Shown here piece by piece: positions 7,592 to 19,874 of a DNA stretch of 64,000 nt. This DNA comes from Burkholderiales bacterium PBB3. Its GTDB lineage: Bacteria; Pseudomonadota; Gammaproteobacteria; Burkholderiales; Burkholderiaceae_C. The position numbers and the translations under genes are program-made. The notes under the pieces are model-generated. The model made no database searches. It was not told the DNA's origin and saw only the letters and a list, made by a program, of their open reading frames with translations. The number at the start of each line of letters is the position of its first letter. Positions within the stretch are counted from its first letter, which is position 1. The stretch lies in the NCBI GenBank assembly GCA_002256115.1, contig NKIK01000006.1:62001-126000 (forward strand), given 5' to 3'.

Positions 7592-9334
7592 ATGCTCTCC
7601 AGTCAGACCCCTGCACATCAAAAAAACAGCCTGCGCTTTCGGCTGACATTGTGGTTTGGAAGCTTGTCGCTACTCACCCTCCTATGCGTTGGGCTGTATG
7701 TGGGCAGCAAAGCCACGGAGCAGATGCAGCGCGCCAGCGGCGAAGCCCTGCACAGTACCGCCAGGGCGGCGGCGGAGCTGCTCGGAAACCAGTTGTATGA
7801 GCGCGAACTTGAAATCGTGCTGCTCAGCCAAGAGCCGCACTTTGTACGCGGCAATTTTGACGACCCCGATGTCATCAAGTCTCTGCAGCGCCGCAGGCAA
7901 GTGCGCCGCGAATACGCCTGGATTGGCGTGGCAGACGCTGCTGGCACGGTGCGCCAGGCTGCAGACGGCTTGTTGGTAGGCAATTCCGTCACCCAGCGGC
8001 CTTGGTTTCAGTCGGCCCTGAAAAATGCCTTCACTGGCGATGTGCATGAGGCGATATTGCTCGCCAAACTGCTGCCTGCCAACACCAACGGCGAGCCCCT
8101 GCGGTTTATCGACTTTGCGGCCCCCATCCACGATGCCACGGGCCAAGTGGTAGGTGTGCTGGGTGCCCATGCCCACTGGCGCTGGGTTACGGATTCTGTG
8201 GAGTCTGCAGTGCACCACCAGGGCATGAAACGCAAGGCCGAGGTGCTCATCCTGGACAAAGACGGTGCCGTGCTCTACCCCCAACACCTGGTGGGTAAGC
8301 AGCAACTCATGGCCACCACCGAGACGGCCACCACCTACGCATCCTTGCGCTGGTCAGATGACCGCACCTACCTCACCAGCATCCAGCCGGTGGATGCACC
8401 GTCTGCGCGCGGCCTGGGCTGGAAGATTGCCGTACGGCAGCCGCTGGACGAGGCACTGCAAGATGTGCACATGCTGCGCAACCAGCTGTTCGGCGCCGGC
8501 GTGATTGCCGCCTTGCTGTTTGCGGCGCTGGCCTATTGGCTGGCCCAGCGTGTGAGTCAGCCGATTGAGCGGTTGGTGTTTTTTGCACAAAAAATCCAGG
8601 CCCGCGCGCCCGATGTGCCGGTACTGCACGACGATGGCGTGCGTGAAATTGCTTTGCTGAACGAATCATTCCAGTCCATGACCCAATCCTTGCTGGACAA
8701 AGAACATGCGCTGCTGGAGGCCAATGCCACGCTGGACGCCACCGTGCAAGTGCGCACTGCGGAGCTCACCCAGGCCAATGCCGAACTGGAGCGCCTGGCG
8801 ACCGAGGACGCCCTGACCGGCGTGAACAACCGGCGCAGGCTGGATGAAAAGTTAGTGGAGCTGGAGCACCTGTACCACCGCACCCACCGCGAGTTTGCGC
8901 TGCTGATGATCGACGCTGACCACTTCAAGCGCGTCAACGATACCCACGGGCACGCGGCCGGAGATACCGTGCTGCGCGCCCTGGCCCGGCAGCTTCAGGC
9001 CAGCACCCGCAGCACCGACTTTGTAGCCCGCTTTGGGGGTGAAGAGTTTGTTATCTTGCTGCCCGACCTGACCGACGCTGCAGAGGCCATCGCGGTGGCA
9101 GAAAAAATCCGTCACAACGTCAAAGCCAGTCAGATCGACGTGGTGGGCCAGGTGACGGTCAGCATTGGCGTGGCCCTGATGAGCCCCAGCGATATTGGCC
9201 CGGAGAGCCTGCTAGAGCGCGCCGACCAGGCCTTGTACCAGGCCAAAAGCGCCGGTCGCAACAAAGTGGTCTACCTGCCCAGCGACACCGGTATTCCCCC
9301 TACTTGGACGGAGACACCTGCGTACCTGGCGTAA
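7592..9334 (+). CDS. Cache-HAMP diguanylate cyclase
   Basis: 580 residues from the ATG at 7592 (a TTG at 7571 is possible but unsupported). A transmembrane helix at about 16-38 (LTLWFGSLSLLTLLCVGLYV) precedes a periplasmic double-Cache-like sensor (residues about 40-300) and a second helix (LFGAGVIAALLFAALAYWLA). A HAMP linker follows (RVSQPIERLVFFAQKIQAR), then a coiled coil and a GGDEF domain at about 405-570. The active-site loop is GGEEF, with the metal-binding MIDADHFKRVND and an intact inhibitory I-site RSTD five residues before it. It should make c-di-GMP from two GTP in response to a periplasmic ligand, with product feedback. The 3' end overlaps the convergent gene by 35 bases. Confidence 0.9.
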   Translation: MLSSQTPAHQKNSLRFRLTLWFGSLSLLTLLCVGLYVGSKATEQMQRASGEALHSTARAAAELLGNQLYERELEIVLLSQEPHFVRGNFDDPDVIKSLQRRRQVRREYAWIGVADAAGTVRQAADGLLVGNSVTQRPWFQSALKNAFTGDVHEAILLAKLLPANTNGEPLRFIDFAAPIHDATGQVVGVLGAHAHWRWVTDSVESAVHHQGMKRKAEVLILDKDGAVLYPQHLVGKQQLMATTETATTYASLRWSDDRTYLTSIQPVDAPSARGLGWKIAVRQPLDEALQDVHMLRNQLFGAGVIAALLFAALAYWLAQRVSQPIERLVFFAQKIQARAPDVPVLHDDGVREIALLNESFQSMTQSLLDKEHALLEANATLDATVQVRTAELTQANAELERLATEDALTGVNNRRRLDEKLVELEHLYHRTHREFALLMIDADHFKRVNDTHGHAAGDTVLRALARQLQASTRSTDFVARFGGEEFVILLPDLTDAAEAIAVAEKIRHNVKASQIDVVGQVTVSIGVALMSPSDIGPESLLERADQALYQAKSAGRNKVVYLPSDTGIPPTWTETPAYLA

Positions 9335-9716
9335 GCAGCTCGCGGTAGATGCCGCCGCTTTGGGCGCTGCCCTGGGTGGTGCCTTCGCCGCGCATGCGGG
9401 CCAGGCAGTCGCCGCGGTCTGTGCCCTTCAGGACATCACAGCGCGCGTTGGCGTTTTGCTGCAGCTGGGCCGAGCTCAGCTCGGGTGTGGCACCGGGCTT
9501 TTCGGCGTAGCGCGCTTGGGCCTCTTTCAGGCAGGCACTTTGCACTTGGTTGGTGTCTCCGCGCAGGCAGGCTTGGCGGTCTTCCTGGTAGCGTCGCGTT
9601 TTCTCTGGGGTCGCTGTGTCGCTAGCCACTGCGTAGGCCGACAAACCGATGAGTGTGGCGCACAGCGCCGCCGGTGCAAACCAACGCGATGTGGGGGTAG
9701 AAGCGTTCATATTCAT
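9300..9716 (-). CDS. Small exported hypothetical protein
   Basis: 138 residues with a signal peptide (WFAPAALCATLIGLSAYAVAS). The mature part has four Cys residues in two helical stretches (RQACLRGD, SACLKEAQARYAEK, NARCDVLKG, GDCLARMRGEG), a pattern suggesting a disulphide-stabilised helical hairpin. The C-terminus GIYRELLTPG is seen in small exported proteins of Comamonadaceae. I cannot name a function. Start ATG 9716; a second ATG six bases later would serve equally. The last 35 bases overlap the end of the diguanylate cyclase gene on the other strand. Confidence 0.7.
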   Translation of the reverse strand: MNMNASTPTSRWFAPAALCATLIGLSAYAVASDTATPEKTRRYQEDRQACLRGDTNQVQSACLKEAQARYAEKPGATPELSSAQLQQNANARCDVLKGTDRGDCLARMRGEGTTQGSAQSGGIYRELLTPGTQVSPSK

Positions 9717-9844
9717 TCCTTGGGGTTTCTTTTGACCATGCGGTCAATGGGGCGAAGAGTGCGCTACAAACCGCCCGCTGTCTGTGCGCCAGCGAACTGC
9801 GCTACAGGTCGCTACCATGGCAGCATCACCCCAACCCTGCCACC

Positions 9845-11083
9845 ATGGATACACCCGCAATGGACGCTTTGCTCGCGCGCTACCAGCAGCTCAGACACTA
9901 CAGCCTGGCTTTGGCCAGCCCCTTGACGGCCGAGGACCAGTGCGTGCAATCCATGCCCGATGCCAGCCCCACCAAATGGCATTTGGGGCACACCACCTGG
10001 TTTTTTGAAACCATCGTGCTGCAGGCCTTCGCACCGGGCTATGTGCCCTGGGATAACCGACTGGCCTACCTGTTTAACTCCTACTACGAAGCCCTGGGTC
10101 CGCGCCACCCCCGGCCCCAGCGCGGCCTGCTGACCCGGCCCGCGCTGGCCGAGATCCATGCCTACCGCCAGCATGTGGATGCGGCCATGGCCACACTCAT
10201 CACCCACCTGGACGATGCGCACCCGGCCCTGCCCCTGATCGCGCTGGGGCTGAATCACGAGCAACAGCACCAGGAGTTGTTGCTCACCGACGTACTGCAC
10301 CTGTTTTTCAGTAACCCCCTGCTCCCGGCCTACGGGGCGCTACCAGACGCTTGCCGTGCCCCTGCGGCCCCCCTACTAACCCCCGCACCCCAGGCCCTGC
10401 AATGGCTGCGCTTTGAAGGCGGTGCGGTGCAGGCCGGATGCGATGACGCAGCCGATGGTGTTCAGGCCTTCGCTTTTGACAATGAGACCCCGCGCCATCT
10501 GCGCCAGGTCGCGCCATTTCAGTTGGCACACCGGCTGGTCAACTGCGGCGAGTACCTGGCCTTTGTCAACGACGGTGCATATGCCAACCCCATGCTGTGG
10601 CTCTCTGACGGCTGGGCTCTGGTGCAAGCCCAGGCTTGGGCCGCGCCCTTGTACTGGATAGCGCCGGGCGACCCGCGCTGCCCCAGCGATGCCTGGCAGG
10701 TCTTTGGTTTGCAGGGCGTGCAGCCGCTAGACCTGCTGGCCCCAGTCACCCACCTGAGTTTTTATGAAGCCGCCGCCTATGCCGAGTGGGCAGGTGCGCG
10801 CCTGCCCACCGAGTTTGAATGGGAGCACGCCTGTGGCGCATCCGCCTTGGCAGACATGCTGGGCCAGGCCTGGCAGTGGACGCGCTCGGCCTACGAGCCC
10901 TACCCCGGTTTTCGGCCGCGCAGCGGCGCAGTGCGCGAGTACAACGGCAAATTCATGGTGGGGCAGCAAGTGTTGCGCGGCTCCAGCCTGGCCACCCCGG
11001 CGGGCCACAGCCGCGCCACCTACCGCAACTTTTTTCCGCCCGCGACCCGTTGGCAGTTTTCCGGGCTGCGCCTTGCACAATGA
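9845..11083 (+). CDS. egtB: Ergothioneine-type sulfoxide synthase (EgtB-like)
   Basis: 412 residues with the two-part EgtB architecture. Residues about 10-160 form a DinB-like bundle with the iron ligands: HLGHTTWFFE near residue 48 and the H-x-x-x-H pair in NHEQQHQELL near 140. Residues about 190-410 form the FGE-sulfatase/C-type lectin-like domain (YAEWAGARLPTEFEWEHA, then WQWTRSAYEPYPGF and VLRGSS). The family joins a sulfur donor to N-alpha-trimethylhistidine with O2, the key step of ergothioneine synthesis. The usual partner, the EgtD methyltransferase, is not adjacent; a DUF427 gene follows instead. It could therefore serve ergothioneine with egtD elsewhere or use a different histidine-like substrate. 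Start ATG 9845. Confidence 0.85.
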   Translation: MDTPAMDALLARYQQLRHYSLALASPLTAEDQCVQSMPDASPTKWHLGHTTWFFETIVLQAFAPGYVPWDNRLAYLFNSYYEALGPRHPRPQRGLLTRPALAEIHAYRQHVDAAMATLITHLDDAHPALPLIALGLNHEQQHQELLLTDVLHLFFSNPLLPAYGALPDACRAPAAPLLTPAPQALQWLRFEGGAVQAGCDDAADGVQAFAFDNETPRHLRQVAPFQLAHRLVNCGEYLAFVNDGAYANPMLWLSDGWALVQAQAWAAPLYWIAPGDPRCPSDAWQVFGLQGVQPLDLLAPVTHLSFYEAAAYAEWAGARLPTEFEWEHACGASALADMLGQAWQWTRSAYEPYPGFRPRSGAVREYNGKFMVGQQVLRGSSLATPAGHSRATYRNFFPPATRWQFSGLRLAQ

Positions 11084-11140
11084 CGCCCGCCACCCAAGTC
11101 CACATCCCCACACCCACACCACCATCCATCAGGAGACCCC

Positions 11141-11422
11141 ATGCAAGCTATTTGGAAAGACACCGTCATTGCCGAGAGCGATGACATCGTGACCATTGAA
11201 GGCAACCACTACTTCCCCGAATCCAGCCTGAAGCGCGAGTTCATCAGCTTTAGCAACCACAAAACCAGCTGCGCCTGGAAAGGCCAAGCCAGCTACTACT
11301 CGCTGATGGTGGCGGGCGAGATGAACACCGACGCCGCCTGGTACTACGCCGACCCCAAACCCGAGGCGGCCAATATCCAGGGGCGGGTGGCGTTTTGGAA
11401 GGGCGTCAAAATCGTGCCCTGA
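11141..11422 (+). CDS. DUF427-family protein
   Basis: 93 residues, a complete single-domain DUF427 protein: MQAIWKDTVIAESDD, then VTIEGNHYFPESSLKREF, CAWKGQASYYSL, and the C-terminal RVAFWKGVKI. The family is a small beta-barrel-like fold with a conserved WKG motif and no firmly established biochemical role. An excellent ribosome-binding site (AGGAG) sits seven bases before the ATG. It lies 57 bp downstream of the EgtB-like gene on the same strand, so the two are likely cotranscribed. A copy of the dispersed repeat follows 13 bp after its stop. Confidence 0.85.
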   Translation: MQAIWKDTVIAESDDIVTIEGNHYFPESSLKREFISFSNHKTSCAWKGQASYYSLMVAGEMNTDAAWYYADPKPEAANIQGRVAFWKGVKIVP

Positions 11423-11435
11423 CCGGAGTTTTTGC

Positions 11436-11494
11436 GAGCCCAATAGGCGTTTTAGGCCATGGATAGTGCGGGAGCAGCTACTAAAATAATAGCG
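11436..11494 (+). repeat. Dispersed repeat, copy A
   Basis: Copy of a family of about 50-60 bp with the core TGCGGGAGCAGCT followed by an AT-rich stretch and ATAGC. Its left part (GCCCAATAGGCGTTTTAGGCC) is nearly identical to copy B. It sits between two convergent genes. Confidence 0.85.
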
Positions 11495-11642
11495 CTTTGG
11501 CAGCAATAAGTCATCCCTGCCAAGTCACCTACCCAGATGACACTGTCTCCAGCATCGTGTTCAATGACAACGACTTGACACGCAACCTATTTGATGTCGA
11601 GTCGCCGCTTTCGACTAATTGCAGTCATAGCGGGCCTCCAAG

Positions 11643-12772
<1,130 letters not shown>

Positions 12773-12776
<4 letters not shown>

Positions 12777-15700
12777 CCGTTACTCCCTTCAATAATTTCA
12801 AGCGCCTCGTCCAACGCGATGCTGTCGATGGCAATTTTGACGTCCCGGAAACGCTGGCCTAGTGCGGCACGGAATACGTCCAGCTGCTCTGTAAAAAGCC
12901 GCTGGGCACTGGCATCATCCGCACGCAGTAAGGCGATAAGTGCATCCATGCTGCGTTGAACGGCAGCAGCATCGGGGGCTTCAGACTGCCCAGTGCTGAC
13001 GACCAAGGTGTGTTGGGCCCTGTACGCACCAAGAAGCGGTTGCAATGCAGCGACTATTGCGTCCAACAACCTTTGCACTTCAATCAACTCCCCCGCCCAA
13101 TGGTCTAAATGAATCGACTCTTCCAGCTTGGACGCTGCGTCGTGCAGTGCTGCGGCGCCGATGGTTCCAGCCAGTCCTTTAAGCGTATGGGCGATACGCT
13201 CGGCCTCGGCAAGCTTGCCGCTGCGCATAGCTACCTCGATGCGTTGAGGCACGTCCTGTTGCTCCAGCACAAAGTTATTCAGCAGCTCCATATAGCGGTC
13301 TTCCCGTCCCATCACCCGGCGCAGGCCAGCCTGTAGGTCTAGTCCTTCGATATGTGCAGGCAGCAAGGGCTTTCCCTGTGGCACCGCTGCATTGCCGGCT
13401 TCCGGCGCAGACATCGGGTTGGGTCTGTCAGCTTTGTCTTGACCCGCCCAGCGCAAAAGCGTCCTGAACAACTGCTCCGGTTCAATCGGCTTGGCCACAA
13501 AGTCCACCATCCCGGAATCCAGGCAGCGCTTGCGGTCAGCGGTCATGGCGTTCGCGGTCATGGCGATGATGGGCGTACCCGCCCAGTCCGGCAGGGCCAG
13601 CAGAGTTAGGGTAGCGTCAATGCCATCCATTTCAGGCATTTGCATGTCCATCAGGATGGCATCAAAGCGCGCCAGCGTAGCCATTTCCACGGCGATGCGC
13701 CCATTGCCTGCCACCTGTACCTGCACGCCAACTTCGGCCAGCAGTTCACGCGCTACCTGCTGGTTGATCGGGTTGTCTTCGGCCAGCAGCACGCGCAATC
13801 CTTGCAATGCTCCGCCCGCAGCGCGTGGTGTCGCATACGGCAGGCGTTTAACGCTGTTGTCATCACCCATCATGCGTATCAAGGCATCAAACAGAGAAGA
13901 AGGCCCAACCGGTTTGGTTAGCACCTCCGTGATGCCCAAGGTGATGGCCTGGGGCAGAAGGTCTTGCCGAGAGTAGGCCGTGACCATCGCCATCTGCGGC
14001 GCTTGGGGCAGCGCAAGCCCCTGGATGCGCTGGGCCGTTTGCAGCCCGTTGATGCCCGGCATTTGCCAGTCCAAAAGAACGACTGCAAAGGGTTGCGCGT
14101 CTTTAGCCGCCAAGCTTGCCAAAGCGGATTCACCCGAAGGCACTGAAGTCACCTCAAAGCCCATGTGCTCAAGCATGCCGTGCATCACCGTGCGGGCGTG
14201 TTCGTTATCGTCCACCACCAGAATGCGCTTCCCGCGCAGATCGGGCCGAGGCCGATGCAGCGGCAGTACGCTCGTGCCCAGGCCCATCCGTGCGGTAAAC
14301 CAGAAGACAGAGCCCTTGCCCACTTCACTCTCCACGCCGACATTGCCCCCCATCAGCAGGGCGAGTTGCTTGGAAATGGCCAGACCCAGCCCGGTACCGC
14401 CGTACTTGCGCGTGGTGGAGACGTCCGCTTGCTGAAAACTCTGAAAGAGTCGCCCTATCTGCTCTTCAGTAAGGCCAATGCCGGTGTCAGCAACCGAGAA
14501 ATGCAGCAGCACCTCGCTCTCGGTGCGCTCTGACACACGCACGGTGATGCTCACTTCCCCCGCCTCTGTGAACTTGACCGCATTGTTGGCAAAGTTAATG
14601 AGAATCTGGCGTAGCCGTAGCGCATCGCCCACCAGTGCATTGGGCACATCATGCGCGACATCGATGACCAGCTCTAACTGCTTCTGGGCTGCTTTCTCGG
14701 CAATCAAGGTGGCTACATCGTCCATTAATCCTTCGAGTGACAAATCACCCGGGTCAATGTGCAGCATGCCCGCTTCGACCTTGCTGAAGTCCAGCACGTC
14801 GTTGATGATGCCCAGCAAGTGCTGGCCGCTTTGCTGAATCTTCTGCACGTAGTCTCTTTGCTGCGTGTTGAGTTGCGTGCCCAGCGCCAGGTAGCTCATA
14901 CCGATGATGGCGTTCATCGGCGTGCGGATTTCGTGGCTCATGTTGGCCAAGAAGTCGCTCTTGTGCTGGTTGGCGTTTTCGGCAAGCTTGCGCGCGGCCT
15001 CGGCTTCGACCTTGGCGGCGCGCGTCTCGTCAAAGAGGCTTGCGTTACGCATCGCCACGCTGGCCGCCAGCGACAGGCCGACAAGAAACTCCAGTTCGTG
15101 CGGCAAGAAGGGTTTGCCGCCTGAGCGCCATAGCGCGATTGCGCCGAACGGCCGGTCTGCCGCGCGAAGGGGCGCCACCATCAGGCGTTCCACGGCCTCA
15201 TCGGGCGTGCCGTCGATCTGCAGCGCGCGCGCGTCCTGTGCGGCGTCGTTCACCTGCTCGGCCTGGCCGCTTTGGATGATGCTGCCGATGATGCCTTCGC
15301 CAGTGCGCACCTCGGTACTGCGCAGTTGGTGTTCGATCGTCCCGTCCGCGACGATGGCGCGGTAGCGGTCCGCTCCCGATGGAACGAAGATCGCGCTGTC
15401 GTCCGCGCTCAGTAGCTCGCGTGCGCGGCGGGCGATGCGTTGCATCACTTGCTCAATGTCCAGGGTTGACGAAAGATCACGTCCCACCTCGGCCAGCGCC
15501 TCACTTTCGCGTGTGCGGCGCTGCGTCTCGTCGAAAAGGTTCGCACTTTGCAGTGCCACCGCCATGGCCGAGCCGATCGTCTGCAGCAGACGGACCTCGG
15601 CGTCGCCGAAGGCGTAGTCGCGATGGTGATCCGCCACCGAGATGCCGCCGACCCGGTGGTCGCCGATGAAAAGAGGCACATTCAAGGCGCTGGCCGCGGC

Positions 15701-18010
15701 ATCGATGCTGGGGACCACAATCTCAAACTTCTCTTTGCGAGTGGCGCTGACAAAGGGCGTGCGCCCTTTGGCGGCGTTCCACCGGGCTTCGTCGTCGGCG
15801 AGCATTAACTCCGGAAGATGCAGCCGCTGGCCATGCTCCCGGGTGTACAAGAAGCGAACGGAGCGGCGGTCATGGTCCAGCCATTCAATGCCGACATCGC
15901 TGCTGCCCATCAACTCGCTCAGCTTGTCACCCACCAGGTCCACGATGCCCTGAAAGTCCAGCGACCCGGCGATCCCCTGCTGGACACCATTGATGATGGC
16001 TAGCTCGGTTGCGCGCTGCTCGGCCTGCGCCAGAGCTGTGCGTGCTTCGGCAGTGCGCTCCATCACTTTGCGCTCTAGTGCTTCTGCTGCACGCACGTTG
16101 GCCAGGCTGACTGCCGCCTGCGCCGCCAGCATGGTCAATAGCTGTGTGTCGCCAACGTGGAAGCGGCCGAAAAGGCCCTCGATGTCGGCATAAATAAAGC
16201 CAAGCAACTCCCGCTGGGCGATCAGCGGCACGATCAGGCAGCTGCGCTGGTCTAGTGGCTCTGCGCCCTCGGGCCCGTGGCGAAGGGCGGCGGCGCGCGA
16301 GCGGCGCGCCTCAACCAGCCAGGGCGTAATGGAAGTGAGCAGGTCGGCCTCGCTTTCGGCCAGGGGCACAAGCGAACCGGCAATATCCAGCGCAGGGCTA
16401 CTGCCTTGCACTGGGGCGCTTTGCAGCACTAACAACACCCGCCGTGCGCCTGATATCTCAGTAACCTCATCCACCAGAAACTCGCACAGCTCGGCTTCGG
16501 TCTTGATCTCGTTGAGGCGCATTCCGGTGTCCACCAGCCGCTCAAAGGGTTCCTTCAAGCTGGACGCGCCCAGCAGGTGGGCCTGCACCTGCTCAAGCGG
16601 CAAGCCACTGGCGCGACCATGGGTCACCCAGGCCTGGGTCACTGCAACGTGTTCGGGTTTTTTGTTCAACGCGTTGCGCCGCAAACCCTCATCCGATAGC
16701 CCTTGCGTGGCATCCAGCACAAACTGCCACGCTTGCTGCAGCGCTGTGTACGCCTCTGCCCAAAGGCCATTGGCGCGCAGTGCCAGGCAGTGCTGCCACC
16801 ACAGCATGACCGACTCGCCACCGTTCTGTGGGGTAAGCCCGGCACTCAAGTGCATTTGGGTGCCACGGCGCGTGTCCTTGAGGGCGGCTACACGCTGTCC
16901 TACAGCCAAGCGGCACTGTGCAGCGTAGGCCAGCGCGGTCATGGCATAACCCACATCCTCGGTGACGTATTCATCGGCTGCTTTTTCAAGCAAACCTACT
17001 GCTTCTTTTGTTTTTCCCTCAAAAGCCGACAATCGCCCGGCAAAATAGTACGGGGCCCCCGCCTCGCGGCGCGACAGCATCGCCTGGTGCAAGGCGGTAG
17101 CTTCACGAGCGATCGCGCGCGCTGCAGCAATGTCACCACGGCGCAGTTCGATTTCAAACAGATTGGTGAGGTTGGCATAAACACCTTCGTGCATGCCTGC
17201 AGCTCTAAACACGCCCAGCACGGTCTCGATCAGGCGTCGGGCATGCCGGTCCAGGCCCAGCTCTTTGTACACGTCGCCCATGTTGCCAATGATGGTGGCA
17301 CGCCCGATGAGGTTCCCTGAGGACTCATACACGGTCAATGCCTGGCGGTACAAACTTAGACCTGCCGCATGGTCGGCCAAGTGGATAGTAAGCAGGTTGA
17401 GGGCCTCGGCTTCTTCAGAGAGTGCGCCCGCCTGCTGAGCCAAGTGCAGCATGCGCTGGGCTGCGTTGTCTGCCTCCACTGTGCGGCCCGTGGCGCTCAA
17501 AACCATGAACTGGCGACCCAATGCCTGCGCCTGCCCCTTGGGGTCTCCCAAGTGCTCAAACAGCGCAAAGGCCTGCTGGGCATGGGATAGTGCCAGAACA
17601 TCGTCTTTGCCAGCCATGATCAGCGCGTAGCTGGTACGCTCCAGAGCACGCGCCTCCAGACTTTTTTGGCCGCTTTTGAGAGCCGCCTTGAGCGCGGCCC
17701 GCGCCGCCTTGAGCGCATCTTGGGGGCGGCCTTTCCGAATATGTACCGTTGCTGCGGAAATATGGGCCTGGGCTTGCAAAGCAGGTGTATTGTTGCTCCG
17801 CGCCAGAGCGACCATGCTCTGAGCGTCGACTTCGGCCTTCAGAAGCTCCAGGCGCATAACATGGCACCAACAACGCTGTTCCAGCAGAGCCATGCACTCT
17901 TCTGCGCGGAGCTGTGGGTTTGCCAGCGCTGCAGTGGCATCAGCAATGGCCCGTTCAATCTGACCCGCAGCTACCAGGGCTGCAATGTCTTGTGCGGTGG
18001 GGATGCTCAT
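12773..18010 (-). CDS. TPR-GAF hybrid sensor histidine kinase with two receivers and Hpt
   Basis: 1745 residues, apparently cytoplasmic (no convincing membrane helix). Order: TPR-like helical repeats (about 1-480), GAF (about 505-655), coiled coil, second GAF (about 680-850), third GAF (about 860-1010), HisKA with SHEIRTPMN and the phosphoacceptor His near 1025, HATPase with [10 protein letters not shown] near 1208, receiver 1 ([11 protein letters not shown], about 1263), receiver 2 ([11 protein letters not shown]; phosphoacceptor in [11 protein letters not shown] near 1454) and Hpt (AHTLKGLAG, His near 1607). The complete His-Asp-His phosphorelay should end on a separate regulator, plausibly the HD-GYP protein coupled by ATGA overlap. 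TPR domains in such kinases often bind protein partners; GAF domains bind small ligands. The signal is unknown. Confidence 0.9.
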
Positions 18011-18275
18011 GTGGAGTTCGTTGGTAGGTCAGACAGCATTTCTTGACTTTAGACTTCTTTGGCACGGTTTACATCCGCGTGGTCGGCCAAGATTTCAGGA
18101 AACAATCCGTTGAGGGTCGATAGGTATTGCGCTTTCCATGACATGAACATGAAGGAAAAGTATCGCATGTTCGGTATGGGCATGTACCAAGTATGAGTGA
18201 TGAAACCGGACCATCGTGCTCTATCATTTGTCAGCCAGTGTCCCGCCGGGCACACCCAATTTCAACAGGATGAAA
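18011..18275. other. Divergent intergenic region
   Basis: Separates the hybrid kinase (minus) from the OppA-like gene (plus) and should hold both promoters. No clear consensus promoter, operator palindrome or RNA gene was recognised. AGGA at 18267-18270 is the likely ribosome-binding site of the plus-strand gene. Confidence 0.4.
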
Positions 18276-19874
18276 ATGAACGCTTTGATAGGCCAACTTT
18301 CGCTGTTACTGATTGCGACTCTATTGCCCGGCTTTTCGTGGTCGCAGACCACGCCATTGCAAGCCAAGCAGGAGTTAGTGCGTAGCAATGGTACGGAGCC
18401 CGAATCGTTGGACCCGGCGCTTTCCGAGACAGTCAATTCCGCCACTATCGTTTGCGACATCTTTGAAGGACTGACCGCGATTGACCGCGATGGCAAGGTT
18501 GTTCCGGGCGTGGCCCAATCATGGAAGCAGACAAATCCGACCACCTGGGTCTTTACCCTGCGCAAGAACAGTACTTTCTCCAATGGCGACCCGGTCACTG
18601 CCCATGACTTTGTTTATGCCTGGCAACGCTTTCTGAACCCTAAGACGGCATCCCCTTATGCCAGTACCTTTGGCGTCTTTCTGATAAATGGCATTGAGGT
18701 TGTCGCTGGTAAAAAGCCGCCCACCGAACTGGGAGTCAACGCGTTGGATGCCCATACGCTGGAGGTCAAAACCACGGTACCTGCGCCGTTCATGCCGAGC
18801 CTGGTCGCCAGCCAGCAGTTCGCGCCCGTCAACCGGACCGTCATCGAAAAATTGGGCCGCAACTGGACCAGGCCGGGCAACATGGTGGGTAACGGCCCCT
18901 TCGTGCTGCAAGAGGCGGTAGTCAACAACAAAATTGTGCTGACCAAGAACCCTCGCTATTGGGATGCCGATTCGGTCAGGTTGAACAAAGTGACCTATCT
19001 GCCGATTGAAGATAGCAACGTCGATGTGCAATTGTTTAAGTCCGGTCAGACCGATATGGTTTACCAGACGCCTCCAGGGAGCTACGCATCGCTTAAAAAA
19101 GCCTATCCCAATGAGATGCGCAACACACCGCTACTGTCCATTCGTTACTACACGCTCAACACCAAGGACCCGGTGCTCAAGGATGTGCGTGTGCGCAAGG
19201 CCATGTCCATGGTGCTTGACCGCGACATTCTGGCGCAAAGAGTGACTGCAGACGGACAGATTGCGCTGTATGGGCTGATAGTGCAGGGGACTGAAGGCGC
19301 CGCTGTGGGTAACTACGATTGGGCTACTTGGCCTATGGCGCAACGGGTCCAGGAGGCGAAAGTCCTGCTGACCCAGGCCGGACTCAAGCCCGGCACCAAA
19401 CTCAAGCTGATGTATGCCACAAGCGATTACCATAAAAAGATGGCCATCTTCGCTGCAAGCGAATGGAAGACCAAGCTGGGGCTGGACGTAGAAATGGAAA
19501 GTTTGGAATTCAAGGTGATGGTCAAGCGGCTTCACGACCAAAACTACCAGATCGGCAGCGATAGCTGGGCCGTTGATTACAACGATGCAACATCCTTTCT
19601 CACCGTCGTGCAATGCGAGAGCGAACAAAATACGACGGGTGGTTGCAACCGCGCAGCCGATGCCCTAGCAGAACAGGGTAACCAGCAGTCAGATCCGGAA
19701 AAACGCGCGGCGCTGCTAACGCGCGCCGCCAATCTGGCGATGGAAGACTACCCGCTGATCCCGCTGCTGCAAAGAACCATGCCGCGCTTGGTCAAAACCT
19801 ATGTGGGCGGCTACAGCGACCTCAATGTGCTGAACCGTATTCGCAGTAAAGACCTGTACATCCTTAAGCATTGA
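18276..19874 (+). CDS. Peptide ABC-transporter substrate-binding protein, OppA-like
   Basis: 532 residues. The ATG at 18276 has AGGA five bases upstream; an ATG six bases earlier overlaps that site. The signal peptide is LSLLLIATLLPGFSWS. The family-5 solute-binding pattern is complete: NGTEPESLDPALSE, VPGVAQSWKQTNPTTWVFTL, the FVYAWQRFLNP block typical of OppA/MppA, GNGPFVLQE, NPRYWDAD, VRKAMSMVLDRD, and a C-terminal LIPLLQRTMPRLV. It should bind oligopeptides or murein peptides in the periplasm. No permease or ATPase genes adjoin it, so it must use transporter parts encoded elsewhere or serve in sensing next to the large kinase. Confidence 0.85.
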   Translation: MNALIGQLSLLLIATLLPGFSWSQTTPLQAKQELVRSNGTEPESLDPALSETVNSATIVCDIFEGLTAIDRDGKVVPGVAQSWKQTNPTTWVFTLRKNSTFSNGDPVTAHDFVYAWQRFLNPKTASPYASTFGVFLINGIEVVAGKKPPTELGVNALDAHTLEVKTTVPAPFMPSLVASQQFAPVNRTVIEKLGRNWTRPGNMVGNGPFVLQEAVVNNKIVLTKNPRYWDADSVRLNKVTYLPIEDSNVDVQLFKSGQTDMVYQTPPGSYASLKKAYPNEMRNTPLLSIRYYTLNTKDPVLKDVRVRKAMSMVLDRDILAQRVTADGQIALYGLIVQGTEGAAVGNYDWATWPMAQRVQEAKVLLTQAGLKPGTKLKLMYATSDYHKKMAIFAASEWKTKLGLDVEMESLEFKVMVKRLHDQNYQIGSDSWAVDYNDATSFLTVVQCESEQNTTGGCNRAADALAEQGNQQSDPEKRAALLTRAANLAMEDYPLIPLLQRTMPRLVKTYVGGYSDLNVLNRIRSKDLYILKH

